From Candidatus Omnitrophota bacterium (GTDB lineage: Bacteria > Hinthialibacterota > Hinthialibacteria > Hinthialibacterales > Hinthialibacteraceae), in contig QZKN01000042.1 of assembly GCA_003598175.1 (NCBI GenBank), positions 1 to 37,818 of the forward strand: a DNA stretch of 37,818 nt, given 5' to 3'. The stretch's first letter is position 1; each line of letters starts with the position of its first letter. Shown here piece after piece: positions 1 through 8,483 of the stretch. The notes below the pieces were generated by a model that had not been told where the DNA came from, ran no database searches, and saw only the letters and a program-made list of their open reading frames with translations. The translations under genes were made by a program, and so were the position numbers.

Positions 1-64
1 ATGAAGTAAGACGCGATTCGCAGTGCTTACTCATCAACCTATGAAAGTACACCGGGGGTTTGCT

Positions 65-1633
65 ATGTGGAAATATGCACTACATATCATGATGCTTATG
101 ATCGTCTTTTCGATGCTCATGGGTCCGCAGATTGTTCGCGCAGCGGAAAATGCGGATCTGGAGAATAGGATTCAGCAGTTGGAACAGCAGCTGGGAGAGC
201 TGAAAACCATGCTGGAAGAACAGAAAAAAGCGGAAGCGGAAAAACCCGCGCCGCCCGCGGAAGAAAAACCGGTGACCAAACTCATCGGGCCGGGCGGTAC
301 CCTGCGGGTCGGAGGCGATATCCGCTGGCGTGGACTCTATTTCGATAATCTTTGGGATTTTAACAGCCGAAATGATGGCGATCAACGCAAAGTCTTTCGT
401 TTCCGGCCGCGCGTCTTCTTCGATTGGAATCCCAATGAATCGATGGAAGCGTATGTCCGTTTCACCAAAGAATGGTTTTACGGACAGGACGAGGAAGCGG
501 CGGGTTACGATGTCGAAGCCAAGGACGCCATGTTCGACAACGCCTGGGCGGAGTGGAAAAATATGTGGGATACGGGATTAACCCTCCGCGTCGGTCGTCA
601 GGACCTGGTTTACGGAGAAGGATTTATTCTTCTTGACGGAACGCCTTGGGACGGATCGCAAACCATATCCTTTGACGCCGCCAAGTTGACCTACACCCAC
701 GATTGGGGTACGTCGGACTTGATTTACTCCAAACTGGTGGAAGGCGATTTCCAAAATGTGGATGACGAAGATCTATACGGTTTATATAATAAGTTGAAAT
801 GGAATGATGTTGCTCTGGAACCGTATCTGCTTTTCCGCAATAAGAACATGAAAGCGCTCGATGGAGTTAAACTGGCCCGAATCAATAATCTGTTTGCCGG
901 CGGTACGCCGATTACTTATATTGATTCATTCGATCCCTCACCCGCCGAGGAAACCCTCCTCCTCGGGATGAGAACGTCCTATGGTTTCGAAGTCAGCGAC
1001 GGCGTCAAACTCACACTCACCGCGGAAGGCGGTAAAGAATGGGGGCAAGTTAATTTCTCTTCAATGGATGCCTTGCCGCCCGCACTGCAATTCAGTCGTA
1101 GAGCCGGCAGCGGCAAAGTTGACCGCGACGCCTGGGGTGGTTTGGCTCATGCGGTTCTTGCCTTCAACGACGTCGCCTGGAAACCCAGTGTAAAGGGTGG
1201 AATTTATTACATGTCCGGCGATGATCCGACCACGGAAGATTATGAAGGATGGGATGATTTCTACGCCCAATGGCCCAAGTATAGCGAACTGTATGTCTAT
1301 ACCCTGTATGATGGATTCAAATCCAGAAGTGGGGGAAATGATCCCGACGTGGGCGTTTGGTCGAACATGTACATTCCGGAAGCGATGATCACCGTGAAAC
1401 CGACAGACAGATTAACCCAATCTTTACGCTATCTGTTCTACGGCGCGGAAGAAGGCGTTGGTCCCGGCGGCGGTAAGGATCGCGGCCACAACCTGCAATG
1501 GTTGACCGAATATGTGTTTACCAAAAATCTAACAGGCCACTTCCTATTTGAATGGTTTGAGCCGGGGAACTTTTACGCCGACGATGCGGATGACGCTTTT
1601 TTCACCCGTTTCCAGCTGATGTACACATTCTAA
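65..1633 (+). CDS. Outer-membrane beta-barrel porin, alginate-export-like
   Basis: Predicted outer-membrane porin of 522 residues that probably lets small solutes or carboxylates into the periplasm. Seen: an N-terminal hydrophobic signal peptide (about residues 1-27, ending near VRAAE), a short coiled coil rich in Glu, Gln and Lys (about 28-60), a Pro/Ala/Glu linker, then a long stretch of alternating aromatic and charged strands. The chain ends in Phe (YTF), as barrel proteins usually do. The repeated RVGRQ-type and WLTEYVF-type strands resemble the alginate-export/OprP-like families, but the substrate is not readable. The start at 65 is chosen because a G-rich ribosome site (53-57) precedes it and the signal peptide begins there; GTG at 23 and ATG at 41 are upstream in frame. 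It lies just ahead of the ABC uptake genes, which suggests it supplies them. Confidence 0.72.
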   Translation: MWKYALHIMMLMIVFSMLMGPQIVRAAENADLENRIQQLEQQLGELKTMLEEQKKAEAEKPAPPAEEKPVTKLIGPGGTLRVGGDIRWRGLYFDNLWDFNSRNDGDQRKVFRFRPRVFFDWNPNESMEAYVRFTKEWFYGQDEEAAGYDVEAKDAMFDNAWAEWKNMWDTGLTLRVGRQDLVYGEGFILLDGTPWDGSQTISFDAAKLTYTHDWGTSDLIYSKLVEGDFQNVDDEDLYGLYNKLKWNDVALEPYLLFRNKNMKALDGVKLARINNLFAGGTPITYIDSFDPSPAEETLLLGMRTSYGFEVSDGVKLTLTAEGGKEWGQVNFSSMDALPPALQFSRRAGSGKVDRDAWGGLAHAVLAFNDVAWKPSVKGGIYYMSGDDPTTEDYEGWDDFYAQWPKYSELYVYTLYDGFKSRSGGNDPDVGVWSNMYIPEAMITVKPTDRLTQSLRYLFYGAEEGVGPGGGKDRGHNLQWLTEYVFTKNLTGHFLFEWFEPGNFYADDADDAFFTRFQLMYTF

Positions 1634-1779
1634 GCAAGGTCTATGTTTCTTGAGAGAAGAATTTGTGCCTGGGTATAAGTTCAATTCCATGAAACCGAAA
1701 AATAAAATCGCGTAACGGTATTGAGGGAGCCCGGTCATTGCCGGTCTCCCTCAAACCTCTCGCTAAGGGAGTAAAAAAG

Positions 1780-2934
1780 ATGAAAAAACATGTATCCCTA
1801 TTCTTGCTACTCGCACTCGCCGTCAGCATCGGCGTCGCATTGGCAGGGGAACCCAAAGGGGATCCCATCAAAGTCGGCGCGGTTTTTTCCATCACGGGTC
1901 CGGCGTCGTTTCTGGGCGAGCCGGAACGCAACACCGCCATGATGATCGCCGAGCAAGTCAACGCGGCGGGCGGAATCAACGGCCGGCCTCTCGTGATCAT
2001 CGCCGAGGATGATGAAGGCCTCGAGGACAAAACCGTCCTGGCCGTCAATAAGTTGATCAAACGGGACAAAGTCTGCGCCATCATCGGTCCGTCCCGTAGC
2101 GGCAATACGATGGCGGTGATTCCGATCATCGAGAAAAACAAGGTTCCTTTGATTTCCTGCGCCGCCGCGGAAAGTATCGTCAATCCGGTCAAGCAATGGG
2201 TATTTAAAACCCCGCAAAAAGACAGCGATTGTGTTATTCGCATATACGAACATATGAAATCTGTGAGAATCAAAAAAATCGCCATCATTTCGTCCACCGA
2301 TGGTTTCGGCGCGGAAGGCCGCAATCAACTGAAAAAACTCAGTGAAAGCATGGGAATTGAAATCGTGGCGGATGAAACCTATGGGCCGAAAGATACCGAC
2401 ATGACCGCCCAGCTGACCCGCATTCGCGGAACCGATGCGGAAGCGCTCGTCAACTGGTCCATCGTTCCCGGACAAAGTATCGTCGCCAAAAATTTGCGGC
2501 AATTGGGCATGACCATTCCGCTCTATCAAAGCCACGGATTCGGCAATCTGAAATACGTGGAATTGGCCGGCGAAGCGGCGGAAGGGATCATTTTCCCGGC
2601 CGGCGCGTTGTTGGCCGCTGATTCGCTGCCCGATGCCTATCCCAGAAAAGCGTTGCTGCAGCAATATAAAAATGATTTCGAATCAAAATTCGGCGGCAAC
2701 GTCAGCACGTTTGGCGGCCACGCCTACGACGCGCTTTGGCTGGTCATCGATGCGTTAAAGGCCGTCGGACCGGATAAAGGTAAGATTCGCGATTATATCG
2801 AAGAAACGAAAGGATTCGCCGGGACCGCCGGTTTCTTTAATTATTCGAAGAACGACCATTCCGGCCTGTTCAAAGACGCCTTTGAAATCATTACGGTCAA
2901 AGACGGCAAGTTTGTTTTGTACAAAGAGAATTGA
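1780..2934 (+). CDS. livK: Branched-chain amino acid-type ABC transporter, periplasmic binding protein
   Basis: Periplasmic substrate-binding protein of the LivK/Peripla_BP_6 family, 384 residues, which delivers ligand to the LivHM permeases. Seen: a signal peptide (residues 1-20, ending ALA), the family opening IKVGAVFSITGPASFLGEPE, the AAGGINGRPL motif and the late GHAYDALWL motif. The start at 1780 is preceded by AAGGGA nine bases upstream; an in-frame ATG at 1738 has no such support. It is separated from livH by about 530 bases that hold a strong terminator and hairpin repeats, so it may be expressed more strongly than the membrane subunits. Many family members bind aromatic acids, amides or urea rather than leucine. 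With a PaaK-like gene nearby, an aromatic or other carboxylic ligand is plausible but not shown. Confidence 0.93.
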   Translation: MKKHVSLFLLLALAVSIGVALAGEPKGDPIKVGAVFSITGPASFLGEPERNTAMMIAEQVNAAGGINGRPLVIIAEDDEGLEDKTVLAVNKLIKRDKVCAIIGPSRSGNTMAVIPIIEKNKVPLISCAAAESIVNPVKQWVFKTPQKDSDCVIRIYEHMKSVRIKKIAIISSTDGFGAEGRNQLKKLSESMGIEIVADETYGPKDTDMTAQLTRIRGTDAEALVNWSIVPGQSIVAKNLRQLGMTIPLYQSHGFGNLKYVELAGEAAEGIIFPAGALLAADSLPDAYPRKALLQQYKNDFESKFGGNVSTFGGHAYDALWLVIDALKAVGPDKGKIRDYIEETKGFAGTAGFFNYSKNDHSGLFKDAFEIITVKDGKFVLYKEN

Positions 2935-2996
2935 AAATTTGTTGCTTGTGTGTTTTTTCCAATCGTTCAATATGCAACCTGAGTGAAATCCCATGC

Positions 2997-3036
2997 AGAG
3001 AGGAATCCCGAATTCAGGGATTCCTCTCTTTGTTTC
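2997..3036 (+). terminator. Rho-independent terminator after livK
   Basis: A perfect 13-bp inverted repeat (arms 2997-3009 and 3017-3029) encloses a 7-base loop and is followed by a T-rich run (TTTGTTTCT). It lies about 62 bases after the livK stop. It should end or reduce transcription between the binding protein and the permease genes. Confidence 0.85.
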
Positions 3037-3120
3037 TACGGGTATGCGTATCGGCTGATTTTGATTATACTGGCTGTACTTTTGAGTCAGAATCATACTC
3101 GAACCGGGAAGGATGAACAG

Positions 3121-3448
3121 GCGGGCAGGAAGCCCGCGCTCCGGCATTATGTATGAAAATGGTTTTCGTAGGGGCGGTTCGCGAACCGCTCCTACGACGA
3201 ATTTTCATCCTTCGTTGTGACCAACCGGTCATGACCGTTTCTATGAAAATGCCGGAGCGTGGACGTCCCGTCCGCATCTTGAACCGTAAACATTTTTCAT
3301 CCATCGTTGTGATCAATCGATCATGTCGGTTTATATGAAAATGTAACGCCGGCATCCTGCCGGCTTTACCGGACATGCCGCCGAGACGGCGGCGTTACAT
3401 TTTCATTCTTCGTTGTGATCAATTGATCATGACGGTTTATATGAAAAA
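3121..3448. repeat. Cluster of composite hairpin repeats (three full 49-base units plus variable palindromes)
   Basis: Three near-identical 49-base units lie at 3202-3250, 3294-3342 and 3400-3448. Each starts TTTTCAT, contains TCGTTGTGA and a GATCA/TGATC-type palindrome, and ends TATGAAAA. Between and before them are unlike GC-rich inverted repeats: 3121-3137, 3168-3195 (28 bases) and a 72-base hairpin at 3335-3406 whose 17-bp arms match perfectly. ATGAAAAT and ATTTTCAT flank the inner modules, so each module can fold as a hairpin. Related copies lie at 28525-28606 and 34583-34633. The last unit ends 17 bases before livH. The pattern fits a REP/BIME- or MITE-like intergenic repeat. The 2935-3465 gap holds nothing else that I can support as a gene. 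Confidence 0.8.
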
Positions 3449-3465
3449 GAATTAATACGAACATT

Positions 3466-4362
3466 ATGGACATCATTTTTTGGGAGCAGATTCCGCAATT
3501 TCTCGTTACCGGCATCAGCATCGGATGTATTTATGGCATGGTGGCCATCGGTTTCAATATCATTTATAACGCTACCGGCATCATCAATTTTGCGCAGGGT
3601 GAATTTGTAATGCTGGGCGGCATGGTGATGGTTTCCCTGACCGCCGCCGGAATCCCCCTGATGCTCGGTTTTATTCTGGCGATATCGATCGTCGCTTGTA
3701 TAGGCGGCCTGTTTGAACGGATCGCCATTTATCCGATGAAGGATGCCGGGGTTCTGACGCTCATCATCATTACGATCGGCGGATCCATCGTACTGAAAGG
3801 GATCGCCATGTTCATTTGGGGAAAGGAAAGCCACACCTTGCCCCATTTTTCCGGTGAGCAGCCCCTCTCTTTTTTGGGCGCGAAACTTCTGCCACAACAT
3901 TTGTGGATTTTGGGAATCATGCTGACGACGGTTTTGCTGCTGACTCTGTTTTTTCGGTATACCATCGTCGGTAAAGCCATGCGCGCCTGTTCGGCCAATC
4001 GCACTGCGGCCAAGCTGGTCGGCATCGACGTGCGGAAAATGGTCTTTTTATCCTTTGTTCTCAGCGCGGCCATCGGCGCCATCGCCGGCGTGATCATTAC
4101 GCCGATCGCGTTTATCGATTACGACCGCGGCTTCCTGCTGGCGCTGAAAGGATTCAGCGCCGCCGTTCTCGGCGGTCTTGGCAACAGCGCCGGCGCTGTT
4201 CTGGCCGGGTTTATCATTGGCATTATGGAATCGATGGGAGCAGGATTGATTTCGTCCGCGTATAAAGACGCCATCGCCTTGATCGTGCTGTTGGTGATCC
4301 TATTTGTTCGACCGTATGGAATTTTAGGAAACAAGGAAGCGATGAAACATCAGGCGTTTTAG
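3466..4362 (+). CDS. livH: Branched-chain amino acid-type ABC transporter permease LivH
   Basis: Inner-membrane permease subunit of 298 residues, LivH family, which forms the translocation pore with LivM. Seen: about eight hydrophobic segments, the early GISIGCIYGMVAIGFNIIYN motif, the NFAQGEFVMLGG motif and the late AAVLGGLGNSAGAVLAGF stretch (the EAA-like coupling region that contacts the ATPases). Length and motif order are normal for the family. No strong Shine-Dalgarno precedes the ATG, and the hairpin repeat cluster ends 17 bases upstream, so the repeat lies in the leader of this transcript. The gene begins a livH-livM-livG-livF run. Confidence 0.95.
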   Translation: MDIIFWEQIPQFLVTGISIGCIYGMVAIGFNIIYNATGIINFAQGEFVMLGGMVMVSLTAAGIPLMLGFILAISIVACIGGLFERIAIYPMKDAGVLTLIIITIGGSIVLKGIAMFIWGKESHTLPHFSGEQPLSFLGAKLLPQHLWILGIMLTTVLLLTLFFRYTIVGKAMRACSANRTAAKLVGIDVRKMVFLSFVLSAAIGAIAGVIITPIAFIDYDRGFLLALKGFSAAVLGGLGNSAGAVLAGFIIGIMESMGAGLISSAYKDAIALIVLLVILFVRPYGILGNKEAMKHQAF

Positions 4363-4398
4363 GAACGTGGACCGGATCAGGAAAAACGATAACAAAAA

Positions 4399-5361
4399 AT
4401 GGGCGCAAACAACCGGATTCTTCTCATCGTGTTGGTATTAACCGTCATCGGATTGCCGATGTATCTCGAAACCGACAGTTATTGGATTACCGTCTTCATC
4501 ATTGCGGGAATCTACAGTATCGTTGCCATCGGATTAAGTTTGTTGATCGGATACGCCGGGCAAATTTCACTTGGACACGGCGCGTTTTTCGGGCTGGGCG
4601 CGTATACCTCGGGCCTGCTGACCACCAAACTGGCGGTGAATCCCTGGCTGGCGTTGGGCATCGCCCTTCTCTTTACGGCATCTGTCGCTCTTTTGATCGG
4701 CATTCCCACGCTGCGGCTCAGCGGCCATTATTTGGCCATGGCCACTCTGGCCATCGGTGAGATCATCGCCATCACCGCCACGGCGGAAGTCGAATTGACC
4801 GGCGGGTCGTCCGGATTCGGAGAGATTCCCGCTCTGTCGATTTGCGGGTTCGAACTCGATCCGCTGATGGAATTGCGGTATTACGGCTTCGTCTGGACCG
4901 TGGTGGTGATCGTGTTGATTCTGTCGCTTAATCTGATTCACTCCCGCATTGGGCGCGCCCTGCGCTCCATTCACGGCAGCGAACTGGCCGCCAATGCGAT
5001 GGGCGTCAATACCGCTTATTATAAAATTCAAGTATTTGTCCTGAGCGCGGCCCTGGCCTCGCTGGCCGGCAGTCTTTACGCGCATTATGTCACGTTTGTC
5101 AGTCCGACTTCCTGCGAAATAAAGTTTTCCGTCCTGCTGATGGTCATGGTGGCCGTGGGAGGAATGAAAAATGTGTGGGGCGGATTGGTGGGGGCGGTTT
5201 TGCTTACGATTTTGCCGGAGCATTTAACGATCTTTGAGGATTATGACATTCTTCTTTACGGTTTGATCCTCATGGGCATCATGATATTCCTGCGAGATGG
5301 CCTGGTCGGCGCGATCGCGTCGATGGGCCATAGGATTGGGAAACTCGCGCGAGCGAAATAA
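4399..5361 (+). CDS. livM: Branched-chain amino acid-type ABC transporter permease LivM
   Basis: Second inner-membrane permease, 320 residues, LivM family, partner of LivH. Seen: repeated transmembrane segments, the hallmark GYAGQISLGHGAFFGLGAY motif near residue 52, the GTPTLRLSGHYLAMATLA-type segment (here starting GIPTLRL), and VAVGGMKNVWGGLVGAVLL near the C terminus. It starts 36 bases after livH stops, with only a weak upstream CAGGA. Its stop is 16 bases before livG. Complete and unremarkable for the family. Confidence 0.95.
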   Translation: MGANNRILLIVLVLTVIGLPMYLETDSYWITVFIIAGIYSIVAIGLSLLIGYAGQISLGHGAFFGLGAYTSGLLTTKLAVNPWLALGIALLFTASVALLIGIPTLRLSGHYLAMATLAIGEIIAITATAEVELTGGSSGFGEIPALSICGFELDPLMELRYYGFVWTVVVIVLILSLNLIHSRIGRALRSIHGSELAANAMGVNTAYYKIQVFVLSAALASLAGSLYAHYVTFVSPTSCEIKFSVLLMVMVAVGGMKNVWGGLVGAVLLTILPEHLTIFEDYDILLYGLILMGIMIFLRDGLVGAIASMGHRIGKLARAK

Positions 5362-5377
5362 AATCGAATTGACTCTT

Positions 5378-6172
5378 ATGTCCGAATTATTGCAACTCAG
5401 CAATCTCACAAAACGGTTCGGCGGATTGACCGCCGTGTCCGCCGTTTCTCTGAACGTGACCACCGGCCAAATCAAAGCCGTGATCGGTCCGAACGGCGCC
5501 GGGAAAACCACGTTGTTCAACCTGATCAGCGGCGTCACGCCGGCGAGTCAGGGAAGCATTCGTTTTCAGGAGCGCTCGATCAACGGGCAAAAGCCTTATG
5601 CCATCGCCGTTCTCGGCGTCTCGCGAACATTCCAAACCTCCTTGATTTTCCAAAATATGTCGATCCTCGAAAACGTGATGATTGGCCGGCATTGCCGTTC
5701 TCGCGCCGGGATTCTGCGCTCCACCTTGAAACTTTTCGGTGAACGCCAGGAAGAACGAGACATTCGCGGGAAAGCCAAACAATGGCTGGAATTTACCGGC
5801 GTGACTCAGAAATACGATTCGCTCCCCGGCGACTTGCCTTTCGTGATCCATCGCAAGGTGGAAATCGCGCGCGCATTGGCCACCGAACCACAACTCCTCC
5901 TCCTCGACGAACCCGCCGCCGGTTTGAATATCCGTGAAACGGAAGACATGGGGGCGTTGATCCGTAAAATTCGTGATCATGGCGTCACCGTGTTGATTAT
6001 CGAACACGACATGTCGCTCATTATGGAAATTTCCGATGAGGTCTGTGTATTGGATTTCGGCGTCAAAATTGCCGAAGGCCTTCCCAAAGAAGTCCAACAG
6101 AACGACGCGGTCATTGCGGCTTATCTGGGAAAGGAGAAGAAACAGCGTGCTGCAAATCACCAATCTGGTTAG
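5378..6172 (+). CDS. livG: Branched-chain amino acid-type ABC transporter ATPase LivG with degenerate signature motif
   Basis: Cytoplasmic ATPase, 264 residues, that powers LivHM together with LivF. Seen: Walker A GPNGAGKTT, Walker B LLLLDEPAAGLN and an intact switch histidine in LIIEHDMSLI. The ABC signature is altered: family members usually read L-(A/S/P)-(Y/F/H)-G-x-Q-R, but here residues 153-159 read LPFVIHR, so the signature glycine is Val156. This should weaken the ATP site that pairs with LivF Walker A, giving an asymmetric pump (inference). The start is ATG at 5378, beginning MSELLQLSNLTKRFGG; the open frame extends upstream to 5297 but overlaps livM. It overlaps livF by 26 bases. 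Confidence 0.94.
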   Translation: MSELLQLSNLTKRFGGLTAVSAVSLNVTTGQIKAVIGPNGAGKTTLFNLISGVTPASQGSIRFQERSINGQKPYAIAVLGVSRTFQTSLIFQNMSILENVMIGRHCRSRAGILRSTLKLFGERQEERDIRGKAKQWLEFTGVTQKYDSLPGDLPFVIHRKVEIARALATEPQLLLLDEPAAGLNIRETEDMGALIRKIRDHGVTVLIIEHDMSLIMEISDEVCVLDFGVKIAEGLPKEVQQNDAVIAAYLGKEKKQRAANHQSG

Positions 6173-6881
6173 CGCCATCGGACGCGTGGAAATTCTCAAG
6201 GGGCTTTCTCTGCACGTGAAGGCGCAGGAAATCGTCACTCTCATCGGCGCCAACGGATCCGGAAAGAGCACTATTCTCAATACCATTGCCGGTCTGGTTC
6301 CCGTCCGCGCCGGCGCGATTCTTTTCGAGGCCAAAAGTATCGCCAAACTCGCTCCGGACAAGATCGTACGCGAGGGAATCTCACTCGTTCCGGAGGGGCG
6401 GCAACTCTTTTCACCATTGTCGGTGTTGGATAATTTGATTCTTGGATCGTATCATCGCTATGGAAAACTGTCCAAAGCGGATTGGGATGAGCAGTTGAGT
6501 ATGGTGTATGAACTTTTTCCGGTTCTGAAGGATCGTGAACGCCAACTGGCCGGAACGCTCAGCGGCGGCGAGCAACAGATGCTTGCCATCGCCCGTTCTC
6601 TCATGTCCGAACCGAAACTGATCTTATTGGATGAACCGTCGATGGGTCTCGCGCCCCGCATCGTCGAAGAAATCTTTGAAACGATCGATGAATTACGCCG
6701 GCGCAATCTGACCGTTCTGCTGGTCGAACAAAACGCCCGGCTGGCTTTGGATATCGCGGATCGCGGTTACGTCGTTGAAACCGGCCAGATCGTGATGGAA
6801 GGGGATTGTGCGGATCTTAAACGCAACACCGAAATCGAGCGGGTTTATCTAGGCAAAACCTATGAACATATTTGGGATTGA
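6147..6881 (+). CDS. livF: Branched-chain amino acid-type ABC transporter ATPase LivF
   Basis: Cytoplasmic ATPase, 244 residues, partner of LivG. Seen: Walker A GANGSGKST, a normal signature LSGGEQQMLAIARSL, Walker B LILLDEPSMGLAP, and VEQNARLALDIADRGYVVETG, the usual LivF ending. A GTG start at 6147 is chosen because AAGGAG (6131-6136) lies ten bases upstream and family similarity begins there with VLQITNL. The frame is open further upstream only inside livG. The 26-base overlap with livG points to translational coupling. Confidence 0.94.
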   Translation: MLQITNLVSAIGRVEILKGLSLHVKAQEIVTLIGANGSGKSTILNTIAGLVPVRAGAILFEAKSIAKLAPDKIVREGISLVPEGRQLFSPLSVLDNLILGSYHRYGKLSKADWDEQLSMVYELFPVLKDRERQLAGTLSGGEQQMLAIARSLMSEPKLILLDEPSMGLAPRIVEEIFETIDELRRRNLTVLLVEQNARLALDIADRGYVVETGQIVMEGDCADLKRNTEIERVYLGKTYEHIWD

Positions 6882-7019
6882 AATACAAATGATGTATACC
6901 CGGCCTTCAAAGACCGGACCAACGATCCGTTGCCCCGCAAGGGACGAATTATAATTGCCTATCCGTTTCAACGGTGGGAATGAATTCGCGTGATGTGCAA
7001 AATTCAGGAGGTGGGGATC

Positions 7020-8318
7020 ATGCCCATTATGGATACCCGACACGAAACGATGAGCCGCGACGAATTGCGGCAGCTGCAGCTGGAACGCCTTCAAGCCATT
7101 CTCAATCGCGTCATGCGCAATGTTGATTTTTATCAAAAATGGTTCCGCGACGCGAATATCCTGCCGCAGGATTTTCGCTCGCTGGACGATTTATCCCTGC
7201 TTCCTCTCATCAACCGGCAAACGCTGGTGGAAAATCATCCATACGGCATGTTCGCGGTTCCGTTGCGGGACGTCGTGCGTCTCCATCCCAGCCAGACCGG
7301 CGTCGGGGAAACCGTCGTCATCGGCCATACCAAAAACGATATTTACGTCTGGACCAATCTGAAAGCGCGCGGTTTTGCCGCCGCGGGAATCACCGAGAGC
7401 GATATGGTTCTCGTGTATTTGGATTACACCCTTTTCCCCGGCGCGGTGGTGGCCCATTACGGCGCGGAGCAGCTGGGCGCTTGCGTGACCCCGTTATACA
7501 ACACGCCCATCGCCGAGCAAATTCAAATCATGATGAATTACCGCACCACCGTGCTGATTTGCACGCCGAACCGCGCCATCCACGTGGTTCGTTACCTGCA
7601 CGAAAAAGGAATCGATCCCAAAAAACTGTTTCTGCGCAAAGTCATTCTCGTCGGGGAAAGCTGGTCCCCCAAAATTCGCTTGCAAATTAAAGAGAGTTTG
7701 ATGGTGGATGTGTACGGCAATTTCGGCGTGACGGAGATTTGCATCCCCGGCATCGCTTCCGAATGCGAGGAAGTGAATGGACTCCACATCAATGAAGACC
7801 ATTTCCTTCCTGAGATCGTTGATCCCAATACCGGCGATGTGCTTCCCTTCGGCGAGCGAGGCGAATTGGTAATCACCACCTTGACCAAAGAAGCGTTTCC
7901 TTTAATTCGTTATCGCACCGGCGCGTTCACCCACCTCACGGCGAATCTGTGTCCCTGCGGCCGCACCTTCGTGCGCATGGCCAACGTCGCGTTCCGCACC
8001 GACGATATTTTGGAAGTGGATGGAGTGGAATTTATTCCGACTGAAATCAAGAACATCCTTTCTCGCATCGAAGACGTCACCACCGGATTCCGGCTGGTCA
8101 TTCATCGCGAAGGCAGCCGCGACCGTCTCGAGGTGGAAGTGGAAATCACCCCCGAAATTTTTCAGGACAAACTCGGGGCGCTCGAAGCGTTGCGGGAACG
8201 CATCGAAGAAGCGATTTACGAGCGCATTCGCCTGAAACCCATCATTAAAATGGTGGAGCCACGCCGCCTGGAAGATCATGAACGGGTGGTGGATCTGCGC
8301 AATCAGGAACACGAATAA
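7020..8318 (+). CDS. PaaK-like phenylacetate-CoA ligase homologue, adenylation motifs divergent
   Basis: Adenylate-forming protein of the phenylacetate-CoA ligase family, 432 residues. Seen: the family opening (LQRLQLERLQAIL-like), the A5-like YGNFGVTEICIPGI, the GLHINEDHFLPEIVDP region, ELVITTLTKEAFPLIRYRTG, a Cys motif CPCGRTF (Cys311, Cys313), and a C-terminal half ending in VVDLR. Odd: the P-loop, normally SSGTTGKP, reads SQTGVGET (residues 91-98), with Glu97 in place of Lys. The C-terminal segment before VVDLR reads RRLEDHER and lacks the lysine normally found there. So it may not catalyse normal adenylation; it may be a divergent ligase or a binding pseudoenzyme. The start follows AGGAGG at 7006-7011. 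Its place after livF suggests a role tied to the imported ligand. Confidence 0.85.
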   Translation: MPIMDTRHETMSRDELRQLQLERLQAILNRVMRNVDFYQKWFRDANILPQDFRSLDDLSLLPLINRQTLVENHPYGMFAVPLRDVVRLHPSQTGVGETVVIGHTKNDIYVWTNLKARGFAAAGITESDMVLVYLDYTLFPGAVVAHYGAEQLGACVTPLYNTPIAEQIQIMMNYRTTVLICTPNRAIHVVRYLHEKGIDPKKLFLRKVILVGESWSPKIRLQIKESLMVDVYGNFGVTEICIPGIASECEEVNGLHINEDHFLPEIVDPNTGDVLPFGERGELVITTLTKEAFPLIRYRTGAFTHLTANLCPCGRTFVRMANVAFRTDDILEVDGVEFIPTEIKNILSRIEDVTTGFRLVIHREGSRDRLEVEVEITPEIFQDKLGALEALRERIEEAIYERIRLKPIIKMVEPRRLEDHERVVDLRNQEHE

Positions 8319-8365
8319 ATACGAATAATGAAAAACAAATCACAGCCTGGCCATGATTGAGTTTT

Positions 8366-8479
8366 ATGCCTGTCCTGTTTTTTATTTCGTTAAGTTATGC
8401 GGCGCTCCTGATCGATCCTGCAAAATCGAATACGATCACAGAAATCCGGAACGCAATCGATATTTATAAAAAGGAGTAA
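8366..8479 (+). CDS. Possible 37-residue leader peptide or microprotein
   Basis: A short reading frame starts MPVLFFISLSYAALLID and ends in KKE; its stop lies 4 bases before the next gene's ATG. Its last codons (AAG GAG) form that gene's ribosome site. The N-terminal half is hydrophobic. The arrangement could couple translation to the binding protein. It has no clear ribosome site of its own and no recognised family, so it may be chance. Confidence 0.2.
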   Translation: MPVLFFISLSYAALLIDPAKSNTITEIRNAIDIYKKE

Positions 8480-8483
8480 TGGT

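Noticed and set aside
3065..3376. Open frame on the minus strand across the repeats (103 residues)
   Set aside because: It only translates the hairpin repeats (the ARASCP/MPALH-type text) and has no ribosome site or conserved-looking part.
3202..3448. CRISPR-like array of three 49-base repeats with spacers
   Set aside because: The gaps (43 and 57 bases) are themselves palindromes, one copied at 28525. There is no cas gene, and the same units occur singly elsewhere.
6935..6960. TTGCCC...TATAAT promoter before the PaaK-like gene
   Set aside because: The spacing is about 14 bases and the -35 match is weak, so I cannot support it.
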